Origin: Hydrocarboniclastica marina | GTDB taxonomy: Bacteria; Pseudomonadota; Gammaproteobacteria; Pseudomonadales; Oleiphilaceae | DNA length: 64,000 nucleotides | Assembly (NCBI RefSeq): GCF_004851605.1 | Contig: NZ_CP031093.1 | Coordinates: 930,001 to 994,000 of the forward strand | Direction of reading: 5' to 3' | Shown: in pieces, positions 14,994 to 23,666 of the stretch | How the letters are laid out: each line of letters starts with the position of its first letter | Position numbering within the stretch: position 1 is the first letter of the stretch | Position numbers and translations under genes: made by a program | Notes under the pieces: model-generated | Told to the model about the DNA's origin: nothing | Database searches by the model: none | Seen by the model: only the letters and a program-made list of their open reading frames with translations

Positions 14994-17629
14994 AGGTGTC
15001 GCGCCTGGCCGTTAAAGAACTGCGTCAATTCGCTCGCCATTTTGAGCTCACCGCCCTCGAGCCAGGCCTGAACCTTATCTCGGGAGCCAACGAAACGGGT
15101 AAGAGTGCTCTGGTGAGAGCACTTCAGGCGGCGTTCTTTGAGCGCTACAGCACCAAGTCGGTGGAAGACTTGCGGCCCTGGCAGGACCCCAATGCAGCGC
15201 CCGAGGTTCAGGTCGACTTTGAACACGGCGGGCTCGACTATAGCCTGAGCAAACAATTCCTGAAGAAGCCCCGGTGCCGACTGACGCTGGATCGTCAGGT
15301 CCTGGAAGGGGACCAGGCGGAGCAGCATCTGCAACAGCTCCTCGGCTTCAGCTACCCCGGCAAGGGCGCCAGTAGAGAAGAGTACTGGGGCATTCCGGGG
15401 CTATTGTGGATTACCCAGGGTACAGGGCAGGATCTGGCTCGTCCGATAAGCCATGCCCATGGTTTTTTGCGGGAAAGCCTGAGCCAGGGCATGGAAGATT
15501 TAGCTACCAGCGGTGGTGATCGCCTCATCGATGAGATCGCCGCCGAGAGGTCCACCCTGCTGACCCAGACTGGCAAGCAGACAGGTGAGCTGAAAAAAGC
15601 GGTCTCTGAAGTTGAGTCTGCAGCCGCTGTGCTGGCAGAAACAGATCGCAGGCTGAGCCAGTCCAGCAGCGCGATCGAAAGGCTGGGGGTTGTCCGGCGA
15701 GAATGGCAGGAGCACGAGTCGGCCCGGCCCTGGGAGGAGGCTGAGCAGAAGCAGGCTCGGGCCGCTGATCAGCTGCACGAGGTCAACCGGCAACGCCAGC
15801 AACTCGTCAGTAACGAGACCGATCTCAACCGTACTCGCCGGGAACGGCAGCAGTTGCTGGACCAGTTAGGGCAATGGCGGGACGAAGCGGATCAACTGGA
15901 ATCGAGAGCGCGCCGCGTGGCGGAGCTGAAAACGCGGCAGGAAGCTGCACAAGCAGAAGTGACTGTTCTGGAGCGGCAGGTCATCCAGTCGACGAGCGCG
16001 CTGCGGGAGGCCCAGGCCGTACTGGCGCGGGCAGAAGCGCAAAAGCGTCGGCGGGAACTCGAAGCACTTCTTGAAGAAGGGCAGCTGGCGCTGGAGCATG
16101 CCCGGAGTCAGGTTGAACGGGCCCGTGAGGTTTCAGAGCAACGCCGACAGCTCGCAGTCAGGCTCACCGGTGCAACCCTCGACAGCAACCGCATCGATGC
16201 GCTCGCCCGCGCAGAAGAAGCAGCTCGTGAAAGTGTTGTCCGTCACGAAGCGATCGCGACCCGCGTGCGCTATCGCCTCAACCCTGGCGCGGCGATTACA
16301 GTAGCAGGGCAGGCTCTTAGCGGTGAGGGGAGTGTAACCCTGACAGAGTCCACACGCCTGAGACTGGGCGAGTTGGGCGAGATCACCATTGAGCCCGGCG
16401 GCGAGGATCTTGTCGCGTCAACGGAACGCGTCCAGGCCGCAGAGCAGGATTTTGATCGGCTGCTCAAGGCCAGCGGTGTTTCATCTGTAGCGGAGGCACG
16501 ACAGCGCCTGGCTGAGCGCCAGGAAGCTGAGCAGAAAATAACCTGGCTCGACCAGACCTTGGAGGACATTGCACCGAACGGGTTACAGGCACTCATTGCC
16601 GAGACTGAGCGAAGGCAGCGGCGGCAGCAGTCGGCCAGAGCCGAGCTCGATGAGCTGCCGGAAGACAGGGACCTGGCCATCTCAACGAGTGACGCACAGG
16701 ACGCGCTTGAGCTGGCGCGAGAAGAAGCTAGCCGCGTCGAGGCAAAACGCCGGGCGACCCGAGATGAGGACATCGCTGCACGGACCGAGCTGGACACTGC
16801 CGAGCGCGAGTATCAGGGCTTGACCCAGCGTATAGAAGACCCGGACCGAAGAGCACGCCAGCGAGCCAGTCAGGATCAGCTTCTTCAGCTATCGGCTGGG
16901 ATTGAAGCGCTGGAACAATCGCTGGGACGCCAGCGGGCGGCCATTGAGGCGGCCAACCCGCAGGTGCTGCAAGATGATATTCAGCGCTACGCCCGCAGTG
17001 CTGAGAATACCCGGGCAGCTCAACGCGACCGGCGTACCGAGATTGCCCGGCTTGAGGGGGCCTTGGGTGCCGACGGTGCGGCCGGGCTTGGCGAGCACCG
17101 GGCCGAGCAGGCGGCCCGTCTCGAACGTCTTGCCCGCCGTCAGCAGGCCCTTGAGCTCCGAGCGGGGGCACTGGAACTGCTTTACCAACGGCTTCAGCGG
17201 AAGCGAAGCCGATTGGTTGAACGTCTGCAGGCGCCTTTGCAGAGGCACGTAGCGCGCTACTTGCGCCTGCTTTTCCCGGAGGCGGAACTCACAATCAACG
17301 AGGCATTCCAACCTGGAAAACTGCATCGGAATGGCCTGCCGGACGTGGACTTCGCAGCCCTCAGCTTCGGCGCCCGCGAGCAGGTGGGCGTCATTCTGCG
17401 CCTCGCCTATGCCGACGCGCTAAAGGAGGCTGGCAGGCCCACCCTTATAGTGCTTGATGATGCGCTGGTCCATAGCGATCGGCCCCGTCGCGAAGCGATG
17501 CAGCGTGTCCTCTACAGTGCCGGGCATCGGCATCAGATCCTGTTATTCACTTGTCATCCAGACAACTGGGCCGACCTTGGTGTCCCGGTCCGGTCGCTGG
17601 AGCAGCTCAAGTCTGAGGCCGGCGGCTAG
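14990..17629 (+). CDS. SbcC/Rad50-like AAA family ATPase
   Basis: 879 residues. Walker A GANETGKSALVRA sits near residue 34, long Glu/Arg/Gln-rich coiled coils fill the middle, and the C-terminal lobe has LSFGAREQVGVILRLAY (signature) and TLIVLDDALVHSD (Walker B and D-loop), followed by an HQILLFTCHPDN switch. These are SMC/Rad50-type ATPase features. The centre (about residues 425-480) contains beta-rich sequence and no CxxC, so the zinc hook that dimerises Rad50/SbcC appears absent, as in YhaN-like proteins. Translationally coupled to the nuclease (ATGA). Role in double-strand break or replication-fork processing is inferred. Confidence 0.87.
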   Translation: MKVSRLAVKELRQFARHFELTALEPGLNLISGANETGKSALVRALQAAFFERYSTKSVEDLRPWQDPNAAPEVQVDFEHGGLDYSLSKQFLKKPRCRLTLDRQVLEGDQAEQHLQQLLGFSYPGKGASREEYWGIPGLLWITQGTGQDLARPISHAHGFLRESLSQGMEDLATSGGDRLIDEIAAERSTLLTQTGKQTGELKKAVSEVESAAAVLAETDRRLSQSSSAIERLGVVRREWQEHESARPWEEAEQKQARAADQLHEVNRQRQQLVSNETDLNRTRRERQQLLDQLGQWRDEADQLESRARRVAELKTRQEAAQAEVTVLERQVIQSTSALREAQAVLARAEAQKRRRELEALLEEGQLALEHARSQVERAREVSEQRRQLAVRLTGATLDSNRIDALARAEEAARESVVRHEAIATRVRYRLNPGAAITVAGQALSGEGSVTLTESTRLRLGELGEITIEPGGEDLVASTERVQAAEQDFDRLLKASGVSSVAEARQRLAERQEAEQKITWLDQTLEDIAPNGLQALIAETERRQRRQQSARAELDELPEDRDLAISTSDAQDALELAREEASRVEAKRRATRDEDIAARTELDTAEREYQGLTQRIEDPDRRARQRASQDQLLQLSAGIEALEQSLGRQRAAIEAANPQVLQDDIQRYARSAENTRAAQRDRRTEIARLEGALGADGAAGLGEHRAEQAARLERLARRQQALELRAGALELLYQRLQRKRSRLVERLQAPLQRHVARYLRLLFPEAELTINEAFQPGKLHRNGLPDVDFAALSFGAREQVGVILRLAYADALKEAGRPTLIVLDDALVHSDRPRREAMQRVLYSAGHRHQILLFTCHPDNWADLGVPVRSLEQLKSEAGG

Positions 17630-17759
17630 TGCACTAGACAGCAGGTGTTCAGCCCGGTAGCAGGTATTTAGACGGGCCATTGCATCCGGTAGTCTGGTCC
17701 AAGGGAAGAGCTTTGCTTGAACCCTGATGCTCGTTCAACACGCGAAAGGAGAGCGCAAC

Positions 17760-17981
17760 ATGATGGAACAGCAAATGACAGGCACAGGACTTTTGGGGAT
17801 GCTCATCACGGGTATTATCCTGGTTGTGCCGTTCTGGAAAATCTGCAAAAAGGCCGGATATCCGGCGCCGCTCAGCCTCCTGGTTCTGATTCCGCTGGTG
17901 AACCTGGGGCTCTTTTACTTTCTCGCTTTCGCTGACTGGCCGGTATTCCGGTCCCAAGAGATCGCCCGGGCTGAAAAATAG
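17760..17981 (+). CDS. Small two-helix inner membrane protein
   Basis: 73 residues from ATG 17760, with AAGGAGAG 6 nt upstream. Two hydrophobic segments (GLLGMLITGIILVVPFW and PLSLLVLIPLVNLGLFYFL) separated by the basic KICKKAGYPAP. A stretch KAGYPAPLSLLVLIPLVN recalls small DUF-type membrane proteins that follow phage-shock or stress genes. No specific family can be named; function unknown. Confidence 0.7.
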   Translation: MMEQQMTGTGLLGMLITGIILVVPFWKICKKAGYPAPLSLLVLIPLVNLGLFYFLAFADWPVFRSQEIARAEK

Positions 17982-18024
17982 ATCGGCTGCCTATTGGGAC
18001 AGACCGCTTAAAGGCAGGAAGTCA

Positions 18025-18049
18025 CCTGGCAGGGCTCAGGCCCGCCAGG
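18025..18049. terminator. Hairpin between convergent genes
   Basis: CCTGGC-A-GGGC pairs with GCCC-G-CCAGG around a 4-nt loop. No T-run follows on either strand, so it is a weak candidate bidirectional terminator. Confidence 0.35.
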
Positions 18050-18112
18050 CCCAAAGCCTTCTATGGCGTGGTCTTTGGGTCTGGTCAGTGGGCTAACAGC
18101 CCAGGCAGGATA

Positions 18113-18598
18113 CTAGCGCGAGTTCGGCGCAATAGTGTGCGGGTACGGGGTCTGGTTGGTCTGGTCGAGATGATTGTCAATCCAGCCTTTGTGCTTGCGC
18201 TCGTCGTCGCGGTTATGCAGAAGAACTTCTACCAGTTCCGGAGGTTCGGTGACGGTGCTTAACGCATCGTCGTACTTCTGGTTGGTTTCTTCTTCGTTCG
18301 ACTGCATCGCCTTCAGAATCCCCATTGTTTCGCTCAGGCTGCTGATGGCGACTTTGCCCGAGGTAAGGACCGCCTTGAGGTCCGACTTGGTTGCCGGTTT
18401 GCCGCCGAGTTTTTCAACCCATGCCTGCAGTTTTTCCGTATGCGTCTCATGATCCGCACGGAATTCCAGCAGCGCGGCCCTCACATTGTCATCCGTCGCG
18501 CGCTTGATCGCCGCGTCATAGGCGTCGATAGCGTCGTAGTCGAGATGAATGAGACTGTTGAGTGTCTTAACCGTGGCTTCTTGCGGGCTTTTGCTCAT
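18113..18598 (-). CDS. PA2169-type four-helix-bundle protein (DUF2383), second copy
   Basis: 161 residues, predominantly helical. It starts ATVKTLNSLIHLDYDAIDAYDAAI, and later has FRADHETHTEKLQAWVEKLGG and HNRDDERKHKGWI. The E/H/D spacing (DYDAIDAYD, RADHETH, DDERKH) is ferritin-like and could hold a di-metal site. Related to the protein at 12760 but with more of the metal-ligand pattern kept. AGGGAGG lies upstream of the ATG. It is divergent from the DUF1206 gene; both have the sequence AACGCTTTAGG between them. Confidence 0.85.
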   Translation of the reverse strand: MSKSPQEATVKTLNSLIHLDYDAIDAYDAAIKRATDDNVRAALLEFRADHETHTEKLQAWVEKLGGKPATKSDLKAVLTSGKVAISSLSETMGILKAMQSNEEETNQKYDDALSTVTEPPELVEVLLHNRDDERKHKGWIDNHLDQTNQTPYPHTIAPNSR

Positions 18599-18788
18599 TC
18601 GTCCTCCCTGAAATGGTCTCGTAGTCGCTAAATTCAGCGCAACAATAGACTCTGTTCGAGGATAACGCTTTAGGGCCTGTAAGGGGCTTACGGATTCCTC
18701 ATTTTCTTGCCGGGCTGGTTACAGCTAACGTAAACCATGGACGTCAGCAAACAAGCCGCCAAACAGAAAATAAAGACAAGGGGAAACT
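18599..18788. promoter_or_regulatory. Divergent promoter region of PA2169-type and DUF1206 genes
   Basis: 190 bp. Contains GATAACGCTTTAGGG (18661-18675), a word resembling ones upstream of the two KGG genes. AAGGGGAA just precedes the DUF1206 ATG. Confidence 0.35.
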
Positions 18789-19601
18789 ATGGCCGACTCT
18801 TCCACCCAGATCAGTAAAGGTGTGGAGCGACTCGCCCGTTGGGGCTATGCAGCGAAAGGGGTACTCTACGTCGTAATCGGCCTCTACGTCGGCATGGCGG
18901 TTTTGGGCATGGGCGGCGATACCGCCGGTGTGCGGCAGGCGATTCTGGAAGTCGCCGGACAGCCTTACGGCTGGTTTATGCTGATCCTGCTAGGGGTAGG
19001 GCTGGCCGGCCACGTACTCTGGCGAATGGTCCAGGCTTTCGGAGACCCTGAGCGAAAAGGCAGGGGCCTTAAAGGAGTGGTCCGGCGTATCGGCATGTTC
19101 ATCAGCGGCGCGGTTTATCTTATGCTGGCCTTCTATACGTTGCGACTGATACTGGGGAGCGCCGGCGGGGGCAGTTCAACAGCGCAGCGCAGTGCAGAAG
19201 TCATGTCATTCCCGGGAGGTATCTTTCTGTTGGGCGCAGTGGGCCTGGGCTTCATCGGGGTAGGACTTTACCAGATGTGGCGAGCCTATCAGGAAACCTA
19301 CCGTAAACACTGGAAGTCCGAAGGCTTAAGTCGGGCGCAGGTCATGCTGGCGCGAACGGTGGCGCGCGTTGGTTTGCCCGCCAGGGCTATTCTTTTTGTG
19401 GTGGTTGGCTTTTATCTGGTGGCCGCTGCGTGGAAAACCAGTCCTGGCGCCGCGCGCGACACAGAAGGCGCGATGCGAGCGCTTAGTGCATTACCGTTTG
19501 GCCAATGGCTACTGGCCGCAATTGCCATAGGTATGGTCTGTTATGGCTGCTACTGCTTCTGTAACGCCTGGCTTAAAGTGATCAAGCCGGATAATGCCTG
19601 A
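18789..19601 (+). CDS. DUF1206 integral membrane protein
   Basis: 270 residues arranged as three repeats of about 75 residues, each with two transmembrane helices and the motif ARWGYAAKGVLYVVIGL, VVRRIGMFISGAVYLMLAF or VGLPARAILFVVVGFYLV. This threefold repeat defines DUF1206. The family is widespread beside stress genes and has no known biochemical role. The ribosome site is AAGGGG. It stands alone on the plus strand. Confidence 0.9.
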   Translation: MADSSTQISKGVERLARWGYAAKGVLYVVIGLYVGMAVLGMGGDTAGVRQAILEVAGQPYGWFMLILLGVGLAGHVLWRMVQAFGDPERKGRGLKGVVRRIGMFISGAVYLMLAFYTLRLILGSAGGGSSTAQRSAEVMSFPGGIFLLGAVGLGFIGVGLYQMWRAYQETYRKHWKSEGLSRAQVMLARTVARVGLPARAILFVVVGFYLVAAAWKTSPGAARDTEGAMRALSALPFGQWLLAAIAIGMVCYGCYCFCNAWLKVIKPDNA

Positions 19602-19903
19602 GTACCGGTGTGAAGTCGCTCACAGGGCGAGTATCTATTTGAACAAAGCGAGATCCGAACAAGTGCGCGAAATTACGGAAAAATCGGCTCAAGTTCGCAC
19701 AATCGGCGGCTCTGTATGGATACTCCTTAACTTTAGCTGAGATTCCAAACCCGCTAAGGTAAATTCCGACAGCGATGGAGCCCGCTCTGGTATCGGCGGG
19801 GCTACTGGGTCCCGGTTGTGAGAGGGCCGAAGATCGCCGCTTCTTAACCGCACTCCCGAACACGATCTGGCTCCCGCGATTCACCCATCACCTGATAAAT
19901 CCT
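19602..19903. other. Intergenic region before the GGDEF-EAL gene
   Basis: 302 bp. The plus-strand frame of the downstream gene is open from 19775 but codes for an unlikely leader; otherwise no gene or clear terminator is seen. Confidence 0.4.
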
Positions 19904-22162
19904 ATGGATCAGAACGTCCTCGCCACGGAGATTGTCGAGCCCTTCAGTCGCAGCCTTAGCTTTCTTGGGCACGGCGGAGAGATGGGGCGAGCCATGCGTG
20001 AGAAGGACTGGCTCGGTTCGCCTCTGGATGAGCCTGGGCAATGGCCGCAGGAACTCAAGTCAACGATCGCTTTAATGCTCAATTCAGGGCACTCCATGTT
20101 CCTTGCCTGGGGTCCCGAACTCACCTTCTTCTATAACGATGCCTACATACCGCTTCTCGGCAGCAAGCACCCAGCACTGGGCAAACCTTTCCAGGACGTG
20201 TGGCACGACATCTGGCCGGACATTGAGCCGATCGTATTGGATGCTCTTGCTGGTAAATCCACCTGGCTGGAAGATTTCAGGCTGCTGACGGAACGGAACG
20301 GCTACCCGGAGGAAGCTTTTTTCACCTTCTCCTACAGCCCTGTGCGCAATAGCCAGGGTGAGGTATGTGGGCTGTTCTCTGCGGTTAACGAAACCACTGG
20401 CAAGGTCGACGCCATGAATCGGCGTCGCGCTGTGGAGGAGGAACTGGTTCAGAGTCAGGAGCAGTTACGGCAGAGTAACGAGTACCTCAACACTATTATC
20501 AGCCAGGCATCCGTCGGAATAGCCCAGACCGACATTGAGGGCCGGTTCATGTTAGTCAATGATCGTTACTGCGAAATTCTGGGGCGTAGTCGGGCCGACC
20601 TTCTGGGCAGAAAAGTGAAGGACCTGACTCACCCTGAAGACCAGTTGCTCCACGCAGAGGCCTTCGACCGGGTCGTTCGTAGCGGTGAGGCGTTATTCAT
20701 CGAAAAGCGGGGGCTGCGCCCTGACGGTAGTCATGTCTGGGTGAACAATCATCTCTCTCTGAGCAGGGACGCGGACGGTAACCCACAGCATGTGATAAAG
20801 GTTTCGATTGATATCACCGAACGCAAGGAGAACGAGCTACATATCAAGTATCTCGCGACCCATGACCCCCTGACGAAGCTGCCGAACCGGACCTTGTTGA
20901 AAGAACGCATGCTGCACTCGATCCAGGCGGCGCAATACCTGGGAACCAAGGTTGCTTTACTGTTTCTCGATCTAAACCGCTTCAAGATGGTTAACGATAG
21001 CCTGGGGCATGATCAGGGTGATCAGTTACTGAAGGTTATCGCTGAGCGGCTCCGTAGCTGCACCCGTGAAGGCGACACCACCGCCCGTATCGGCGGGGAC
21101 GAGTTTGTGATTGTCCTGGACGCGCTGGAGTTTGTTTCAGACGCTATAGGTATCGCGGAAGAGGTGCTGGCGTCTGTTGCCGAACCCGTCCGGCTTGCCG
21201 GGCACGATGTCAGCGTCAGTACCAGTATAGGCATTAGTGTCTATCCGAGAGACGGCAGTGACCCGACTATTCTGCTCAAATCTGCCGATACCGCCATGTA
21301 CCAGGCCAAAGAAATGGGAGGCGGGACTTTCCGCTTTTACAGCCCGGACATGAATGCCCGGCTACTGGAACGGCTGTTGACCGAGAGCCGACTGCGCGAA
21401 GCAATCGGCAGGGGTGAGCTGGTGCTTTACTATCAGCCCCGCGTATCGCTGGTGAAAGAGCGTATTGTCGCCATCGAAGCGCTGGTACGGTGGGACCATC
21501 CCGAGAACGGGCTGATGCTGCCCGATGACTTTATCCCGATCGCTGAAGAAATAGGGCTTATCGAAGAGATAGGCCGGACAGTGCTGATGCAGGCCTGTGA
21601 ACAGAACAAGCGATGGCAACAGCAGGGGCAGGATCCCGTCCGGGTATCGGTCAACATCTCACCGCGGCAGCTTACCCAGGGTGATCTACCCTACCTGGTA
21701 AGAAGCGTCCTGGAAGCGACCGGCCTGGCACCGCAATGGCTGGAACTGGAAGTTACCGAAAGCGGGCTGATGCACAACATTACAGCAGCCCAGGAAACTT
21801 TGCAGCAGATACGGGACCTGGGTGTCGGCATCTCTATAGATGATTTCGGGACCGGATATTCGTCGTTGAACCACCTCAAACGCTTGCCTATCGATACACT
21901 TAAAATTGACAAGACGTTTGTTCGTGACCTTCCGTTCGACAGCGATGACGTCTCGATAGTCACCGCAACGATAGCACTGGCAAAAAGCATGAATCTCAGG
22001 GTCGTGGCCGAGGGGGTGCGTTCGGTTGAGCAGCTCTACTTCCTCAAGGACCGGGAATGCGAAGAAGTGCAGGGTTATCTGTTCGGGCTTCCCGTCCCGG
22101 CGGAGCAAATGGAGGGCGTTCTGATGCATCCTGACAGTATTATTCCGCTAGCCCGGAAGTAA
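19904..22162 (+). CDS. PAS-GGDEF-EAL cyclic-di-GMP turnover protein
   Basis: About 752 residues from ATG 19904; the ribosome site is poor and the true start could be nearby (for example ATG 19982). Domains: an N-terminal PAS-like sensor (LGHGGEMGRAMREKDW, FFYNDAYIPLLG), a second PAS with PAC end (ISQASVGIAQTDIEGRF), GGDEF (RIGGDEF, with I-site REGD nine residues before it), and EAL (AIEALVRW, SVNISPRQL, LEVTESGL, DDFGTGYSSL, VAEGV, VQGYLFG). Both catalytic halves look intact, so it could make and break cyclic di-GMP. No transmembrane segment: cytoplasmic. Stands alone. Confidence 0.9.
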   Translation: MDQNVLATEIVEPFSRSLSFLGHGGEMGRAMREKDWLGSPLDEPGQWPQELKSTIALMLNSGHSMFLAWGPELTFFYNDAYIPLLGSKHPALGKPFQDVWHDIWPDIEPIVLDALAGKSTWLEDFRLLTERNGYPEEAFFTFSYSPVRNSQGEVCGLFSAVNETTGKVDAMNRRRAVEEELVQSQEQLRQSNEYLNTIISQASVGIAQTDIEGRFMLVNDRYCEILGRSRADLLGRKVKDLTHPEDQLLHAEAFDRVVRSGEALFIEKRGLRPDGSHVWVNNHLSLSRDADGNPQHVIKVSIDITERKENELHIKYLATHDPLTKLPNRTLLKERMLHSIQAAQYLGTKVALLFLDLNRFKMVNDSLGHDQGDQLLKVIAERLRSCTREGDTTARIGGDEFVIVLDALEFVSDAIGIAEEVLASVAEPVRLAGHDVSVSTSIGISVYPRDGSDPTILLKSADTAMYQAKEMGGGTFRFYSPDMNARLLERLLTESRLREAIGRGELVLYYQPRVSLVKERIVAIEALVRWDHPENGLMLPDDFIPIAEEIGLIEEIGRTVLMQACEQNKRWQQQGQDPVRVSVNISPRQLTQGDLPYLVRSVLEATGLAPQWLELEVTESGLMHNITAAQETLQQIRDLGVGISIDDFGTGYSSLNHLKRLPIDTLKIDKTFVRDLPFDSDDVSIVTATIALAKSMNLRVVAEGVRSVEQLYFLKDRECEEVQGYLFGLPVPAEQMEGVLMHPDSIIPLARK

Positions 22163-22226
22163 CGGACCTCGGTCAGCTGGTTGGAGGATGGCGCAGCAGC
22201 GTGCCCGGATGCCGGCTCGACAGCGC

Positions 22227-22844
22227 CTAGTCCAGCACGACCAAGTGGTTCGGCAGCTCGTTGCGCTCATGGGTGGCGGGCAGTTTTTCTTTCAGCTCTG
22301 CACCGCAGGCGTCGATACACTCAAGGAATCCCTCCAGCGTTTTTCCCTGCCTGACTCGAGCAACAAACGCTTCGACGATGCCGCCCCAGGTCGCGTCAGG
22401 GATCCGGCTCGAGATGCCTTGGTCAACCAGAATTTCGACGTAGCGCTCGGCTTCGGATACAAAGATGAGCATGCCCGTGCCCCCCTCGGTATGGTGAAGG
22501 TTCTGTTCAAGAAATTGTCGCCGTGCCAGATTCGACGCTCGCCAGTAACGCACGGGTGCCGGTATCAGGTGGCTGTTGATCTGGGGAACGCGAAAGATCA
22601 GGGCCAGCACTACAAAAAGCGCCCATTGAGTTAACACAAGGCTGTGGGCGTTCAGCCAGTTGGCAAACAGATTGAGCAACCCGGGCACAAGCAGGGCTGC
22701 CAGCCCAGCCCATACCAGCGGTATGTAGGCGTAGTTATCCGCTTGGGCAGTCAGTACCGTCACGACTTCGGCGTCGGTCTCACGCTCGAGGCGCGAAATA
22801 GCGGCTGTGACTTCCTGCTGTTCGGCCTGGTTCAATAACGTCAT
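22227..22844 (-). CDS. TPM-domain membrane protein
   Basis: 205 residues. An N-terminal helix AEQQEVTAAISRLERETDAEVVTVL opens a TPM (TLP18.3/Psb32/MOLO-1) domain, interrupted by two transmembrane helices (about residues 38-95), and continues with GTGMLIFVSEAERYVEILVDQGIS. It is the third gene of lemA-tpm-tpm, 54 nt after the Gly-rich TPM gene. The family includes acid phosphatase-like folds in thylakoids, but a bacterial role is not settled. Confidence 0.85.
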   Translation of the reverse strand: MTLLNQAEQQEVTAAISRLERETDAEVVTVLTAQADNYAYIPLVWAGLAALLVPGLLNLFANWLNAHSLVLTQWALFVVLALIFRVPQINSHLIPAPVRYWRASNLARRQFLEQNLHHTEGGTGMLIFVSEAERYVEILVDQGISSRIPDATWGGIVEAFVARVRQGKTLEGFLECIDACGAELKEKLPATHERNELPNHLVVLD

Positions 22845-22898
22845 ATCGCATCTGCTCTTTCAGAATATAAACCGGTCTGGTCTGGGTTGAATTGAAGC

Positions 22899-23666
22899 CT
22901 ACCAGCCGCCAGAAGCTCCGCCGCCGCCGAAACCGCCGCCGCCCCCACCGAAACCGCCGCCGCCAAAGCCGCCGCCTCCGCGGCCTAGACCTGCTCCCAG
23001 CAGGGCACCGCCAAGAAACGCTGCACCGCCTCTACCCCGGCCACGTCCACGACCACTGCCGCCACCGAGAAAGTAGACGACGGCCATCATGATGAGGAAA
23101 AAAACAGAGGCTAACGGCGCATTAGGTCGCTCCGCAGCCGGCGCCACGCCGCCCCGGTTCGCCGGCTGCGCCAGCGGCTCGCCACCCAGGACCTGTATCA
23201 TAGCGGCAGTCCCGGCTCGTACGCCGCCGGCAAAGTCGCCCTGGCGAAATGCGGGCGTAATAATGCCATTGATTATGGTCGACGCCTGGGCATCAGTCAG
23301 TCGGCCTTCGAGGCCATAGCCGACTTCGATGCGGATCTTGCGGTCCTCTTCGCTTACCAAAAGCAGTGCGCCGTTGTCCTCGCCTTCCTGGCCTATGCCC
23401 CAGTAGCGCCCCAGCTGGTAGCCGTAGTCCTCTATCGGGTAGCCCTGCAGGTTGGGCACGGTCACAACCACAACCTGCTCGCCGCTTGCCTGCTCATGGG
23501 CCTCACTCATCTGACTCAGCATGGCCTCAGTCTGCTGGTCAAGCATACCGGCTTTGTCGACCACCCGGCCGGTCAACTCCGGAAATTGCGGGGCTGACTC
23601 GGCCTGAACAGCTCCAGATACGAGAATGAGCAGCAGTGTGGCGCTGCGCAGCAGGCGGGAGCCCAT
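22899..23666 (-). CDS. YgcG-like TPM-domain protein with glycine-rich tail
   Basis: 255 residues from ATG 23666. Signal peptide about 1-22 (LLRSATLLLILVSGAVQA). TPM domain residues 25-165 (FPELTGRVVDKAGMLDQQT, VVTVPNLQGYPIEDYGYQLG, IEVGYGLEGRLTDAQAS). One transmembrane helix near residue 190 (SVFFLIMMAVVYFLGG), then a tail almost entirely of Gly with Phe (GGGFGGGG), ending GGASGGW. The start overlaps the lemA stop as TGATG. YgcG/LemA pairs are found widely; their function in the envelope is uncertain. Confidence 0.88.
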   Translation of the reverse strand: MGSRLLRSATLLLILVSGAVQAESAPQFPELTGRVVDKAGMLDQQTEAMLSQMSEAHEQASGEQVVVVTVPNLQGYPIEDYGYQLGRYWGIGQEGEDNGALLLVSEEDRKIRIEVGYGLEGRLTDAQASTIINGIITPAFRQGDFAGGVRAGTAAMIQVLGGEPLAQPANRGGVAPAAERPNAPLASVFFLIMMAVVYFLGGGSGRGRGRGRGGAAFLGGALLGAGLGRGGGGFGGGGFGGGGGGFGGGGASGGW

